This document shows positions 28,801 to 38,509 of a stretch of DNA of 64,000 nucleotides, piece after piece. Below the pieces are notes generated by a model. The model worked only from the letters and a program-made list of their open reading frames with translations, searched no databases and had not been told where the DNA came from. Each line of letters starts with the position of its first letter. Position 1 is the first letter of the stretch. This stretch comes from Sergeia podlipaevii (Eukaryota; Euglenozoa; Kinetoplastea; Trypanosomatida; Trypanosomatidae), in assembly GCA_030849805.1 (NCBI GenBank), contig JASANZ010002241.1, positions 1 to 64,000 of the forward strand. The letters are read 5' to 3'. Position numbers and translations under genes: made by a program.

Positions 28801-30789
28801 CATCATTGCACTAGACCGTCCGCGGCCGCTCTGGCAATTAAACACCAGCACCCCTTTCGGTTCCTCCAGGCAGACGTCCAGTACAAAGTCAAAGTCATCT
28901 GGTTGTGGGCCCACATCTTGTGTAATGGGGCGCCTAAAGTACTCGATATGCTGTCTGGAGCTAGAGTGGTTCTTCTGGATGCTTACAAACACCTCCGCAA
29001 GCGTAAACACACAAGACGCATCCGCAGACTCCCACTGGTCCTCCATAAGTTGATCTCTGCCCTCTACATGGACGCTAATGTTCCCTCCGTTGTCACTCGC
29101 CTCCGCCAGTATCTCCTGCTTCAGTTTGTACTCCATCGCCTCTATACCTCGACCAGTGACGTTGGGAATGATAATAGGGCGAAGCGGGTCAGCACGCTCG
29201 CGTACAATGTGTGCGGAGTTGTTGATGTATACAAGCGGCTCCTCGCGCAGGTTCACCCAGATAACAGGGCCATCTACATGCGAGCGGCGAAACTCGTTGA
29301 TGATCGTCCGGATAGCGCTCACATTTGCCTGTGCCACGCCGGCGATATTCAGCTTCGGCACAATGCGGAAGTACGGGGCTCCGGCAATGACGCCAGTAGG
29401 ACCATGCCTCTCCCTCAGCGCATCCTGAAGATCAAGCTTCAGAATATGCTTGGACGAAAGCACATCACCCTGCCTCACTACGCCCGACTCCGCGGGAGAA
29501 GGCAAGATCACGTCAGGCCGGGAGGCCAGCATCTCCATAACCGCCAGAGCACCATCCGTCACACGTGCTATGCTGCACGAAACCATAGAGACCTGCCCCA
29601 AGCTCGCCAGGGACCTGTCCCGTATGCCCCCATTGCCATCCTCGGCCCCTCCATCGCCACCACGTTGTCTACCAGGGTTCGTGGTAGTACTAGCACTAGG
29701 GATAGCCAGCAGCGCATCTCCGATCTTCTTCTTGTTGGTTTTCCGAGTCTTGAAAGGGGAGGCGCGTGTGGTACCATCCCCTCCTTCGGCTTCCGCCGCT
29801 CTATGCGAGTGGGTGTCGTCGTCGTCCTCTGTGACGATCTCGCTATCATCATCATCATCATCCGTGATGAGGCTGTTCCCGCGTCGGCGCTGCCCTTTCA
29901 CAAATGCATCTGCAAGCAGCGCACGCTCTTGCACTTCGGCTTCGGTGGAGGCGGAAAACACGCTTGGCTCCGCCGGACGTATCGCAGCAGTTGACGAGGT
30001 CAGCGGCACCTCCCAGCTCTTGCGCTGCTCAGCTACCCGTCTCGCCATACGCTCCTGGCGCCGCTGTAGTTCCCGCGCCAGAACGAGCACTTCTGGGTCC
30101 TCTTCAGCCTTCTGCGTGGCGCCGACGCCATCACCTCCCTCAGCAGAAGTCTTGTTGCCTGGAGAGGCGTAGTACCGTGCTCCACGCTCCACCGTCGGCT
30201 GAGGCTCGGCTTCCTCGTTCTTCGCGCCATTCTTCCCTGTGCCATTAGCCATCTCGTTTGCCTGTCTAAGTTCAGCAAGTGCAATAGCCTCCCTGTGCCT
30301 CTGCGCGGACCCACCGCCAATGTTGTGGCGATCGTCTGTCCCTTCCTCGTCTTGTAGATCTCCCTCTGCCACCTTGAGCGGTGTTAAGCTCCGCTGCCCC
30401 TTCGCGTGCCTCGCCCGTGCCTCAGTGAGGCGGTCAGTTTCCTCGTCTATAATAGATTTATGCATCAGTAGTGCGTAATCGGTTGCCTCTGTACGCTCCC
30501 TAAGGCGACGTGACTGATGCTGGAGAAGCGTGCGAAGCCGCTGTATCTCCTCCTTCTCATCAGTGCTACTGGCGTTGCTGCCGTGACTGCTGCCTGCTTC
30601 GCTGTAGGCTTTGCGCTGTCGAGGCTGCAGACTGCGGTGATGGGAGTCGTTCAGAGCGCTACTTGGCAACGCCCGGGGACCTGGTGATGTATCGCGGCCA
30701 AGCGTGTCCTCTGCCTCCCGCCTCAGCGTCCCCGCTTTATTGCTTGCCGCAATTGGTGGCAGCGTTGATGCATTGCCTATAGAAGGCAT
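25852..30789 (-). CDS. Paladin-type triple-repeat phosphatase-like protein
   Basis: 1645 residues. Residues 1-430 are charged, repetitive and probably disordered, with acidic runs (about 300-320). Three copies of a paladin/PTP-like module follow, each opening with a GxPxFRxV phrase and VWVNLREEPLVY (in copy 2, VHWLSLRAEPMVQ), then a Cx5R phosphate loop. Copy 1: Cys652 and Arg658 (CQSGRGRSS). Copy 2: Asp1031 in place of Cys with Arg1037 kept (DSEGSTRTT). Copy 3: Cys1483 and Arg1489 (CQMGRGRTT). Members resemble PTP-like inositol-phosphate phosphatases; animal paladin (PALD1) is linked to phosphoinositide signalling. Copies 1 and 3 look competent, copy 2 looks like a pseudo-enzyme module. The start at 30789 follows the leader. 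Family secure, substrate inferred. Confidence 0.8.
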   Translation of the reverse strand: MPSIGNASTLPPIAASNKAGTLRREAEDTLGRDTSPGPRALPSSALNDSHHRSLQPRQRKAYSEAGSSHGSNASSTDEKEEIQRLRTLLQHQSRRLRERTEATDYALLMHKSIIDEETDRLTEARARHAKGQRSLTPLKVAEGDLQDEEGTDDRHNIGGGSAQRHREAIALAELRQANEMANGTGKNGAKNEEAEPQPTVERGARYYASPGNKTSAEGGDGVGATQKAEEDPEVLVLARELQRRQERMARRVAEQRKSWEVPLTSSTAAIRPAEPSVFSASTEAEVQERALLADAFVKGQRRRGNSLITDDDDDDSEIVTEDDDDTHSHRAAEAEGGDGTTRASPFKTRKTNKKKIGDALLAIPSASTTTNPGRQRGGDGGAEDGNGGIRDRSLASLGQVSMVSCSIARVTDGALAVMEMLASRPDVILPSPAESGVVRQGDVLSSKHILKLDLQDALRERHGPTGVIAGAPYFRIVPKLNIAGVAQANVSAIRTIINEFRRSHVDGPVIWVNLREEPLVYINNSAHIVRERADPLRPIIIPNVTGRGIEAMEYKLKQEILAEASDNGGNISVHVEGRDQLMEDQWESADASCVFTLAEVFVSIQKNHSSSRQHIEYFRRPITQDVGPQPDDFDFVLDVCLEEPKGVLVFNCQSGRGRSSAMMLIASIVRFYQLCVKDISVDVRVLRGNTNTLTFRTIQKLVSLFPDGKLHERRLMILMDMADKVYSMADHINEAFSGVGEEGAQIAMMRLQLYAYLLVFSYYCEQRLWNFATKLSFTEWLDDNPELKVLIKGVRDKLLDQLREEKIVAPHVDGAEAVVARVVRHRRGNVLSSGHILCSVPMTKDGAPVRQLRQLVPDVPIFTCGRLGGGARKELVCAVRSAFPEHQKVHWLSLRAEPMVQINDVNYTLTEYSARGDGAESGTTMHVTLQAIEQIEDRLRRDVLLEAQENDGYMLLHRINESGERTAFKVKVTSVRTPRSTMEEFVEDNSVVYHRVPIPFSGHMLATDIDPLLSYLAECGADPRDIMIINDSEGSTRTTVALNVLTLYRASHLRDLRTVQSTTDLAELLRVSATGKLIAGAHMASTVPVGSDEVPDHPIELLLASTICQMLTAGTLLRTVDAAISLGGRGRNWNILHTLDYLKRRIGVVGGSKPQCVLDALHGLRCYLLVLLTSLYLDDMGGVDINLSFSKWVKERSEVCNIIDTLDARGEAALKYISTDNLMKADLSRRCGDVLTANFCIKADHFPGCQKKGLRPVVCGAPNFRKVDMVNVYGVAIPTMLGVHNVIALLGASNEPLRTYPGEANDSELFRGFAAPRLFDPTFKPEELQRPLRGSVVWVNLREEPIVYVGDKPCVFRDLERPYVNVELTGIQTNKIEQVEVQLKNDILNEAAQYDGKFLIHDEGNPGELVGNWETANSATVLTVRDVYTELSAKGRRCQFLRLPVTDEQSPEISDFDSLVSVLLPRIAEHLDRRETLSFVFNCQMGRGRTTTGMVVCCLLIGLVIPEYYDELHSVNNPLYGEDESDLSRGEYHVITQLKRVLTEGRRAKYRVDLVLEACSRMQNLRTAIEMYVLLASSPDSTEEGRARAHHAGVHYLIRYFNLVAFQAYLEESYDRMRKRMSCTFVEWMASHPELTTLRATSSLN

Positions 30790-30963
30790 GAACAGCAGAT
30801 AGAGGAGGCGTAGGGGAAAAGCAGGAACAAAAAGAGGGGGTGGGGTACTTCAAGTCGTGTCGTAAAGGAAAAAAAAAAATGAAGTAAAACTGTTTGAATG
30901 CAAAATAAGCACTTGGAAAAGGGGTGTGTGTGTGTATATATATATATCTGTATGTTTACAAAG

Positions 30964-30995
<32 letters not shown>

Positions 30996-31373
30996 ACTAT
31001 TGAAAATAAAAAGAAAAAATAAAATGGAGGACAATATGCTGAAGGAATCAATGAGAGTATCACAAGAGATAAAATTGTAGCAACGTAGAGCAACACCCCG
31101 CAAACTATTTTTCCTGCTCGTCCTCTTTGCCAAGTTCACGTAATGCGTATGAATTCCTCCCCTTTGGTATGTATGCTTATAGGTTTCAACAGTTTTGTGA
31201 TGAAGTAAAAGATAAAAAGACAAAAAAAAATGTTAAAAAATACACACGTACGCAAGAGAAAGGAAAAAAAAGAGGAGGAGAAGGCATTCCTATGAATGCG
31301 CTTAAAGAAAAGCAGCGCCCTGAGCTGCTTCGTCAAAATGCACACAACAAGGAGTACCTCAACTCACCCCGCC
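30790..31373. other. Intergenic spacer
   Basis: AT-rich spacer with GT repeat 30926-30935, TA repeats 30936-30948 and 30963-30990, and A-rich + runs at 30870-30880 and 31220-31232. No gene. Confidence 0.65.
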
Positions 31374-32942
31374 TCATAGCAGTATTTGGCTCTGGGCTTC
31401 CTCCTTCTCTCCTCCCCATTCATTGAATACAGGACCGCCACGGGCTGCTACACCCGCCTCAAACGTTGGTCCACGACCTGATATCGGTAGTACTGGTAAC
31501 AAATGCACCCACCTGTACCGAGGGCTGCCGAAAAGAAGAAGACAGCGAGCGCGGCTTCGTAACTGTCGCTCCCTTTCATTAGGGGCTAGCATATCATAGC
31601 CACTGGCAGCCTCCACTGCATCCTTGATAGGAGTCGCTACATCGTGTGTGGGTCTACAAGCAGTACAACAAGAAAGCACGCGATCGCCTATCGCGCAAAG
31701 ACACGCCAATAACGAAGAAGTTTCAGGTGAGCAGCGTCCGTGACGTAGTACTTGGTTTCTGTGCAAAAATACCTCCACAACGCGCTGCGATGTATATTCC
31801 AGTGTGCTGATGCCTCGACGAAGCATAAACATGTGATGAACGCAAAGTGGAAGCACACACGCCGTGTAAAGGACCATGCCCAAGCACACAGGCGGCCAAA
31901 AAATGTGTTGTAAAGGAGAGGTTGAAGTGCTGGAGCTAGTCTGCGCAGGCGTAGCACGGTGCATAAGAAAAACATAAGTGCCCAACAGCAGGCTCGTATT
32001 GACAATACCACAAGCAGATGCGTACGTGAGAAGTAAAAAAAAAAACTTGTAGTTGCCAAGGCCTACGCAGTTGTTGATGAAGTGGCAATGGTGATCCATG
32101 GCTGCAGTGCAGCGCCCGCATACACGGCAGTGATGACTGCCATCTGGCTTGTAGAGGGCACACACATTGCAATACCGCAGCTCGCCATCCGCTGTAAACT
32201 CGATCACAGTGAAGGGATTAGTGTTCTTCTGGGCCTCTTCCTCCTCCCTCTCCTGCATCCGCACCATGGCACTCGGGGGTAGAGATGAAAGCTCCCTTGT
32301 AGCCACGCCTGGCCCTGCTGAAGCAATAGAGAGACCACGTGGCACAGTGCTTTGCGCCTCACTGTGTTGCTTTATAGACTGCTGCAGCTGCTGCTCGAGC
32401 TCCCTTGCAGGGACCTGCACTTCTATGGGGTGCTCCATCTCTGAAGCCACCGCTGCTTGCCGCGCCTCACTCCACTGCTGCTGGCAGTAATGCTGATACA
32501 AACCTTGATAGTACTGTCGCTGTGCCATCTGAACCTCCTGCAGCCACGCCTGCTGGCGAGCCCACTCCTCTTTGATGTGCTGCTGCTGTGTTGTACTATA
32601 GTGAGGCTTATGAGCCCAAGGGCTCCGCATCACGTAGCCAGCAGATGTATACACAGCCTGATAGAAGGACCAATACATGAGAGTAAAGAGTGTATCGCCA
32701 GCGAGGAGACACGCCGTGGACCACGCACGTAGAGCACAACCACAAAAAAGAAGGACAAAGAATAGATTGAACGCGAAAGCAAACCAGACTGAGGTAACAA
32801 ACACAAAAAATGGCAGCATGTATCCTCGGAGCAGGCGGCAAGCCTGAGCAGTGTTTTCTATGCTAAGCTGTGTATGCATATTCGGTATGGGATTTCTATG
32901 ATTGTGGGCATGGCCATGCGAGTGCGCGTGATCGTGCATCAT
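31374..32942 (-). CDS. DHHC palmitoyltransferase 1, His-rich N-terminus
   Basis: 522 residues from the ATG at 32942. It opens with a His-rich stretch (seven His in the first 17 residues, alternating with Asp, Ala, Ser and Gly). Membrane segments lie near 40-60, 63-80 and 85-105; a Gln-rich cytosolic loop (about 120-240) precedes the catalytic Cys-rich domain. The CxxC/HCxxC zinc pattern ends in DHHC with catalytic Cys286, then HFINNCVGLGNYKFF. Further membrane segments lie at about 300-320 and 345-370. Such enzymes attach palmitate to cytosolic Cys of membrane-associated proteins, mostly at Golgi or plasma membrane. The His-rich head could bind metal; this is unusual for DHHC proteins and functionally unknown. 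A related DHHC gene lies directly upstream and a third near 43452. Confidence 0.9.
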   Translation of the reverse strand: MMHDHAHSHGHAHNHRNPIPNMHTQLSIENTAQACRLLRGYMLPFFVFVTSVWFAFAFNLFFVLLFCGCALRAWSTACLLAGDTLFTLMYWSFYQAVYTSAGYVMRSPWAHKPHYSTTQQQHIKEEWARQQAWLQEVQMAQRQYYQGLYQHYCQQQWSEARQAAVASEMEHPIEVQVPARELEQQLQQSIKQHSEAQSTVPRGLSIASAGPGVATRELSSLPPSAMVRMQEREEEEAQKNTNPFTVIEFTADGELRYCNVCALYKPDGSHHCRVCGRCTAAMDHHCHFINNCVGLGNYKFFFLLLTYASACGIVNTSLLLGTYVFLMHRATPAQTSSSTSTSPLQHIFWPPVCLGMVLYTACVLPLCVHHMFMLRRGISTLEYTSQRVVEVFLHRNQVLRHGRCSPETSSLLACLCAIGDRVLSCCTACRPTHDVATPIKDAVEAASGYDMLAPNERERQLRSRARCLLLFGSPRYRWVHLLPVLPISGRGPTFEAGVAARGGPVFNEWGGEKEEAQSQILL

Positions 32943-33429
32943 CTGGCCACTCTGTTTTTTTCTTCTTAAAAAAAAAAATATGATATCAAAGTCAGTGTAT
33001 CTATACAGTAGATCTCTAACGGCAAATCCCGCGCACTCTGAGGAAGAAATGAACGATATATACCAACGTAAAGCAAAACAAAAACATACCAAAGAGAAGA
33101 AGTAGAGATACTGTGATCACTACCACAAACAGCAATGTTCCCTCTCTCTCTCTTTCTCTCCCTCCCCCTCCCTTTTTTCTCGGTTCCTCACAGTGCGAAT
33201 GTGCGTGTGCCTCAGCAGCAATACTACACTCCTGTATATATCCTTCTTTTTCCTCCCTATTTCCAGCGCAGCAAGAGACAGTCAAAATACTCTCCAGAAA
33301 AAAAAAGAGAGAGAGAGAGAAAGAGAAAGACAGATAAAACACAATAAAAGGAATTTGCACAATAAACAGAGTACGAGTGTCAAAAAGCATGAAAAGACAC
33401 GTTTACCTACCTACTCTAGCAAGTACCAA

Positions 33430-33461
<32 letters not shown>

Positions 33462-34165
33462 GGAAGGACGGTAACACTCTCCTTCTTTCTTAAAGCAGAG
33501 CATCCCGTAAAGATTGAAATGTGTGTTTGAATATGTATGTTCGGCATTACTCCACAAATAAAAAATAATAGTAATAATACAACTTACAAAATTCAAACAA
33601 ACAATATCTAAAAAAAAAAAATAGGAAAAAAAAATAGAAAAAAAAATCTTTAAAAAAATCAAAGAAGGAAAAGTGAAAAACACGCTAATGTCTACAAAGT
33701 ACTGGCATTATACATTGCTGCTTGTATTGTTTGCCAGTGCTACTGCACCACTCCGACTAGGTCGTATATATGATGAAAGAGTTATATACAAGTATATGTA
33801 AATGTGTGTAACAAGAGAGAGGGAGAAAGGGAAGAGGAGAGAAAAAAAAAAACGCGAAGGCGAGCAGCACCAGAAAGATGCATACATATGGTGCCTAGTC
33901 ACGCGTGGCCGTGTCCACACTCCTTCTCTTGCTCTGCAGCTACAATCTCTCCCAGTAGCAGTACTACAAAAAGGAAAGATAAAGAAAAAAAGGGCTGAAC
34001 AAGAAAGTGCCCCCACCCACCCCCTGGCTGACTTCCCTTCTATGGCTATCGAACAGTATAGCATTAGTAACAATAACAACAATAGCCTCCCTCCGCATGC
34101 TCTTCTTCTCTTCTGTATAAGTATGACACTGATTGCCTATATAAAAGCATAAATATATAAATACA
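32943..34165. other. Intergenic spacer
   Basis: 1.2-kb spacer with a C/T-rich + stretch at 33133-33185, GA repeat at 33307-33322, TA repeat 33433-33461 and A-runs at 33610-33650. No gene; only simple-sequence frames. Confidence 0.65.
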
Positions 34166-35512
34166 CTACATAGTCTTCTTTATTGTGTCATCAGCGGTAT
34201 CATCGGTACGCACTGGAATAGGGGCGAAGTTACGCCACCACACGTCCTCCTTCCCAAAGAGAGTCTCCCTGTGTCGCTTCGCCATCTCCTTCTCTGCCAC
34301 TCTCTTCTGAATTTGTTCTTCCCTCGTAAGTTTCCGAGGCTTCTCAGCGCCGTCACCACCACCACCACCACGGCCGCAAAACACCTGCTGGCACTCCACC
34401 CATGGGTTGTTGTGCTGTTCTTGGACGATGCTGTCGAGCGTGGTCTGTCCTTTATAGGTACGGCAGGCGTGCTGTATAACAAAAAGGCCAAGCGACAGAG
34501 CAAGCACAACCTCCAGCCCAGGGATCACAAGCCAGTACACCTTATCCATTATATCATCCGAGTCGATAGCGAACACCGCTATCACCATAATGGCCGCTGC
34601 GAGCACGCATCCAACACCGCCGTAGGTGAGAAATACAACAAACACTTTGTAGTTGTTTCTTCCCACACAGTTGTTGATAAATGGGCAGTGGTGGTCAAAG
34701 TTGTATACACAGTGACCGCAAATGCTGCAGTGATGTGCCTTATCAGGCTTGTATTGGTTGCATTTAGTGCAGAACCGCGGCTCACCTTGTTTATTGAGAT
34801 CATATACCATATATGGATTCTCACCTGCAGCGACGGCATCGCCAGACGACTCTTCCCTCTCCTCCTCCCTTGGTGTGTCTACTAGACTTCCCTCTCGTGG
34901 CTCTGCGCGTTTACGCGGTTTGACGGCCCTCTGCTCGGGAGAGGAGTGTAGAGGCTCCTCATACGGGCTGTGGCTCACACAATGGCCTCCACTATCTCTC
35001 GTCGTCGTCGTCGCGCCTTCACCCAAAATAGCCACACTAGCAGCATCCTCGACTTTATTATCTTCCCTGTCGGCGCGCGTGCCGTTCCCATCGGCGCCAG
35101 ACGCCATGAGAACGTTCGTCGCCTGCCCCGCGTCCGATACGTCATAACCAGCCGCGCCCTCGCCACCTGGTCTCTGCTGATGTAGGTTACCTCTCTGGTT
35201 ATACCGTGGGCGATGCTGCCATGGATCTGCAGGCACGTATCCTGCGGAAGTGAAAACCGCAATCTTAAAGGCCCAGAGCACCACTAAAGCAAAAAAAGAG
35301 GTTATTGGTATGAATAAGATCGAGAGTACTATGCGCCACGCAGACCGCGAGTTACGCACAATGAGTACAATATAATAAGCATCACTGGCAAGCGCAAGTG
35401 CAGCAATCAGAATCGCTATAATACCCGGAGAAACGTACCCACAGCACATCATACAGCCTTCCTGGCAGCCCTCGGTCCTCCCAGGGTGTGCATTTGCATT
35501 GAGACACGGCAT
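34166..35512 (-). CDS. DHHC palmitoyltransferase 2
   Basis: 448 residues. A Cys-rich N-terminal tip (Cys3, Cys16, Cys20, Cys23 and Cys24) is followed by membrane segments near 28-50, 60-80 and a segment ending in '[12 protein letters not shown]', the pre-DHHC landmark of this group. A Glu/Arg/Ser-rich disordered insert spans 105-230. The NPY-x-V and [17 protein letters not shown] zinc ribbon leads to DHHC with Cys276, then [15 protein letters not shown]. Two more membrane segments follow (about 290-312 and 330-352), then a Lys/Arg-rich tail. It should transfer palmitate to protein Cys residues. Its N-terminal Cys patch may be auto-acylated, as inference. Its upstream flank (35571-35780) recurs upstream of the broken amastin at 42132. 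Confidence 0.9.
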   Translation of the reverse strand: MPCLNANAHPGRTEGCQEGCMMCCGYVSPGIIAILIAALALASDAYYIVLIVRNSRSAWRIVLSILFIPITSFFALVVLWAFKIAVFTSAGYVPADPWQHRPRYNQRGNLHQQRPGGEGAAGYDVSDAGQATNVLMASGADGNGTRADREDNKVEDAASVAILGEGATTTTRDSGGHCVSHSPYEEPLHSSPEQRAVKPRKRAEPREGSLVDTPREEEREESSGDAVAAGENPYMVYDLNKQGEPRFCTKCNQYKPDKAHHCSICGHCVYNFDHHCPFINNCVGRNNYKVFVVFLTYGGVGCVLAAAIMVIAVFAIDSDDIMDKVYWLVIPGLEVVLALSLGLFVIQHACRTYKGQTTLDSIVQEQHNNPWVECQQVFCGRGGGGGDGAEKPRKLTREEQIQKRVAEKEMAKRHRETLFGKEDVWWRNFAPIPVRTDDTADDTIKKTM

Positions 35513-35570
35513 ATTCTATATATGAAACAAAAAAAAGGAGAGAGAGAGAGAGAAAGAGAGATGATGATGA

Positions 35571-35780
35571 TGATGAAACAACAAAAAGCTGAGAATTTTC
35601 GTAGTGGTTTGACAGCAAGTGTGGTGGGACGTGGTTCAAGTAAATAAGCGGCTTTGTAGGCGGTAGAATGAAACTGTTGACTTACTGGAAAAATAGGTTA
35701 AAAGAAAGAAATAGAAAGAAAGAAAAAAGAAAGATAAGTAGATAAACTACAAGTCAAATAATGAGAGTGGGATATAGTAC
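35571..35780 (-). repeat. 210-bp leader duplication, copy A
   Basis: Matches 42748-42957 base for base except at four positions and without any gap. On the coding strand it runs from a 33-base pyrimidine-rich tract (35701-35733) to an AG at 35685-35686 and on to within 60 bases of the DHHC 2 start codon. It contains the most likely trans-splice acceptor of DHHC 2. The low-coordinate edge sits in an ATG microsatellite. Confidence 0.9.
35685..35733 (-). promoter_or_regulatory. Candidate trans-splice acceptor of DHHC 2
   Basis: Minus strand: CT-rich tract of about 33 bases, then AACC-T/C-ATTTTTCCAG; first AG at 35685-35686. Predicted 5' UTR about 172 bases. The same signal is present in copy B. 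Confidence 0.5.
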
Positions 35781-35885
35781 AGGTGCATCAAGTGTAGGCA
35801 AGGCAATCCCTGTAACGCTAGTAGTCCCAGCGCGTATCCGGTGACAGTTGTAGCGATACCCTGCCATTCTATCATAAGGCGTCAT
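35781..35885. other. Unexplained non-repetitive island
   Basis: About 105 bases of balanced base composition inside an otherwise A-rich spacer, immediately next to the duplicated block. No open frame, no tRNA-like cloverleaf, no clear C/D-box pair found by eye. It may be a small RNA gene or a relic of a gene. Confidence 0.4.
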
Positions 35886-37453
35886 CATTTTTTGTTTAGC
35901 TTTTCAGTACTTTCTTTAAAACATGCGTACGCGCAGAGGTACAGGTTTTCTTTTTCTGTTAGTTAAAAAAGGAAGAAAAGAAAAAAGAGAAAAGGAATAC
36001 TCTCCATGCTGAATGTAATCACCATGATCTCGCTGGATCTACGATCGATCTCTCTCTCTCTCTCATTTGATAAATCATCACATGCGTCCATTTTCATCTG
36101 CATTCACATATGTACACTCATGTAGGCACACACCTTTTTTTTCAGTTTTTCAACTTTTCAAAAAGAGTCATATATATATTTATATTGTGCTAAACAAAAA
36201 AGAAGAAGAAAAATAAAGTGGAAATCCCTAAATAAATACAAAATAAATAAATAATCATATATGTATATAAAAAATGGGAGAGAAAAAACAGGCAACAATG
36301 CCTTTAAAAAAAAAGTATTCATTCTCTTTTCCTACAATGCTCCTCCTGAAAAAAATAAAAATTAAAAATCCGCGCATTCATCCCCTCATGACACCACGCT
36401 AAAGCACAATGCTCTCAAAACCCCCCTTATATATACTGCTTCCCCCACGCACGCAGTAATGCGAAAATAATGTAAAAAGAAAAGGGGGGTGGAAGTGGGC
36501 TTAACTCACAGAGGCATCTCTCTCTCTCTCTCTCTCTCTCAAAAGCATGCAACTCCACGCCAAGCAATTCACAAAGTGCGCTGCATGAAAGAGAGGGAAA
36601 AAAAAAGAGAGAGAGAGAGAGAAAGGGGGAAAGAGAGAGAGTTAAGATGTGCTCTGCAATGCGTAGCATTACGTTTTTTAAGGGGAAAGTAAAACACGAA
36701 AAAAAAAAAAAGAAAAAAAAATTAGAAGTTGTACTCCATAACATAACGGGCAAAATGCGTTGTGGCAGCACAAAGTAGTGTTCTCCTGGCCAAATCACAT
36801 AAAAAATTTCTTCAACTCAGCAAGTGAACAAAAATGAAAGAACGGAAGAAACAAAAGAGAGAAGAAAGACCTCCTAAAAATACAAGAGAGAAAGAGACAT
36901 AACTGGCAAATACTTCTCCTCTCCCTCTCCAGTGCATTCATGTACACTATTGTTGTGAGCCCTCGCGTTCGTTGCTCACTTAGTCAGAGATGAAGAAAAA
37001 AAAAAGGAAAGAATGTCGAACAGCAAGACGAATAGTGCCCAACGCAGTGACGCATTATATATAAGGAGGGGGGAATGTAATTGGGTTGTGCTCGTGAGAG
37101 ATCACAGATGCACACAATTGATGCTATTTTTATTGCTGTTTTCCCTGAGACGTATGAAAATGAACGTGAGCTTTGATTTGATCACACTAGCAATCCACGC
37201 GCACCGTATGTAGTCACGAACATATATATAAAGAAAGAAATATATTTTAAAATGTATATATATATGAGATCACAGGGCGCTAATATCACTCACCGTTTTC
37301 TTAAGTAAAAGAGAAATATTTAAATTAAAAAAATACTATTTCATTCAGCATCTGGACCCGTTTTTTTTCTAAGAACACAATGTAAGAGATAAAGGAAAGA
37401 AAATTAAGGGGGAGGGGAGAGACGAAAAAAAAATATCTTTATTTTTGCATGCA

Positions 37454-38056
37454 TCACACGCTTTCTTCGTCGTCGTTCTTGACAGGCTCGTTGCCGTTAT
37501 CGCTGCCACCGTTATTGCAGCAGAAGACGGCAATGAAGGCAAGGATCAAAGTCACCACCTGCAGACACCACGCCGTCAAGCACAGAATAGCGCCGTACGC
37601 AAGAGAGAAGTACTTGTGGATGCGAGCACCACCCAGAGTTTCGCTGTGCAAGTACCAGATGCCAGCCATGCAGCCGAACGCAATAATCAAGAAGATAGTG
37701 TTGGCGATGGTAAGGATGAACGGTATCATCATGCTCACGCACTTGCAGGTAGCAAGAATGAAGAGAATGAACGCAACCAAGGCCACAACAGCGCTGATAA
37801 TGTCGAATGCAATTGAGCAATTAGCAATAGCTTCGATCCTTCCCGCAGGTGCGGGGAAGCCACGGTTCGGTAGGTGCGACGGATTGGCCTTGTGGGGACC
37901 GCACGTCTTAGCACCCCATAGCGAGAAGCAGTCGCGCTTCGCAGGCTTCACAACGGTCTTCGCGCGGATGGTGTCAGTGCCGATGGAGATGGCAGAAAAA
38001 AGAAGCACAATGAACTCCAGCACGGCACAGATCGCACCAAAGAGAGTTGCTGACAT
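37454..38056 (-). CDS. Amastin 1
   Basis: 200-residue surface glycoprotein of the amastin family. Four hydrophobic segments (about 5-27, 81-103, 109-131 and 153-178) and, in the first extracellular loop, the amastin-type signature CFSLWGAKTC (43-52) followed by GPH. Family knowledge: amastins are claudin-like four-span plasma-membrane proteins of trypanosomatids, often stage-regulated. C-terminal Cys179-Cys180 lie right after the last membrane span and could be acylated. A Glu/Asp-rich tail follows. The N-terminal half is nearly identical to the broken copy at 42132. The start at 38056 begins directly at the first membrane span, so it is secure. Confidence 0.88.
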   Translation of the reverse strand: MSATLFGAICAVLEFIVLLFSAISIGTDTIRAKTVVKPAKRDCFSLWGAKTCGPHKANPSHLPNRGFPAPAGRIEAIANCSIAFDIISAVVALVAFILFILATCKCVSMMIPFILTIANTIFLIIAFGCMAGIWYLHSETLGGARIHKYFSLAYGAILCLTAWCLQVVTLILAFIAVFCCNNGGSDNGNEPVKNDDEESV

Positions 38057-38485
38057 GAGTGAAAGTATCTGATGAGAGATTGTGTGTGTATGTGTGTACC
38101 TAGGTGGTTAATAGGAGTGGCAGCTCGATAAGTTCTATAGCTAGCTTGTTTATGAATGAGAAACAAAACCTTGTTTGTGATATCGCGGACCAGAGACTTA
38201 CTGTGTAGTAGAATGGTAATCAAAAAAAAAAGGTGAAGAGAGGCAGAAAGAGAAAAAAAAAGGTATTGATGAGCCCTAAAAACTGAACGTACAAAAAAAA
38301 AGAAGAAAAATAACGGCCTGCTAGAGAAACATCTGCTAGCCCCCCTCCCCCCTCCATCCCCTCTCTCTCTCCATCTCCCTTCGACCTCTCACAAGTGAAA
38401 AGAATGATACACAAAGAATGAAAAAGAGGGAGAGAGAGATCCTGTACGTGTCACTATAACCGACTGCATAATTGTTTGCTTTTCT

Positions 38486-38509
38486 GTTTGTTTGTTTGTT
38501 TGTTTGTTC
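38486..38509. repeat. (GTTT)n microsatellite
   Basis: About five to six GTTT units in the spacer downstream of amastin 2. Simple repeat. Confidence 0.85.

Larger units (their letters stand above)
35513..37453. other. Long intergenic spacer with duplicated leader
   Basis: 1.9 kb between DHHC 2 and amastin 1. Holds GA repeats at 35540-35560 and 36608-36624, a short ATG repeat at 35561-35577, the 210-bp duplicated block, an unusual non-repetitive island 35781-35885, CT repeats 36048-36064 and 36518-36540. No gene-length frame. Confidence 0.6.
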
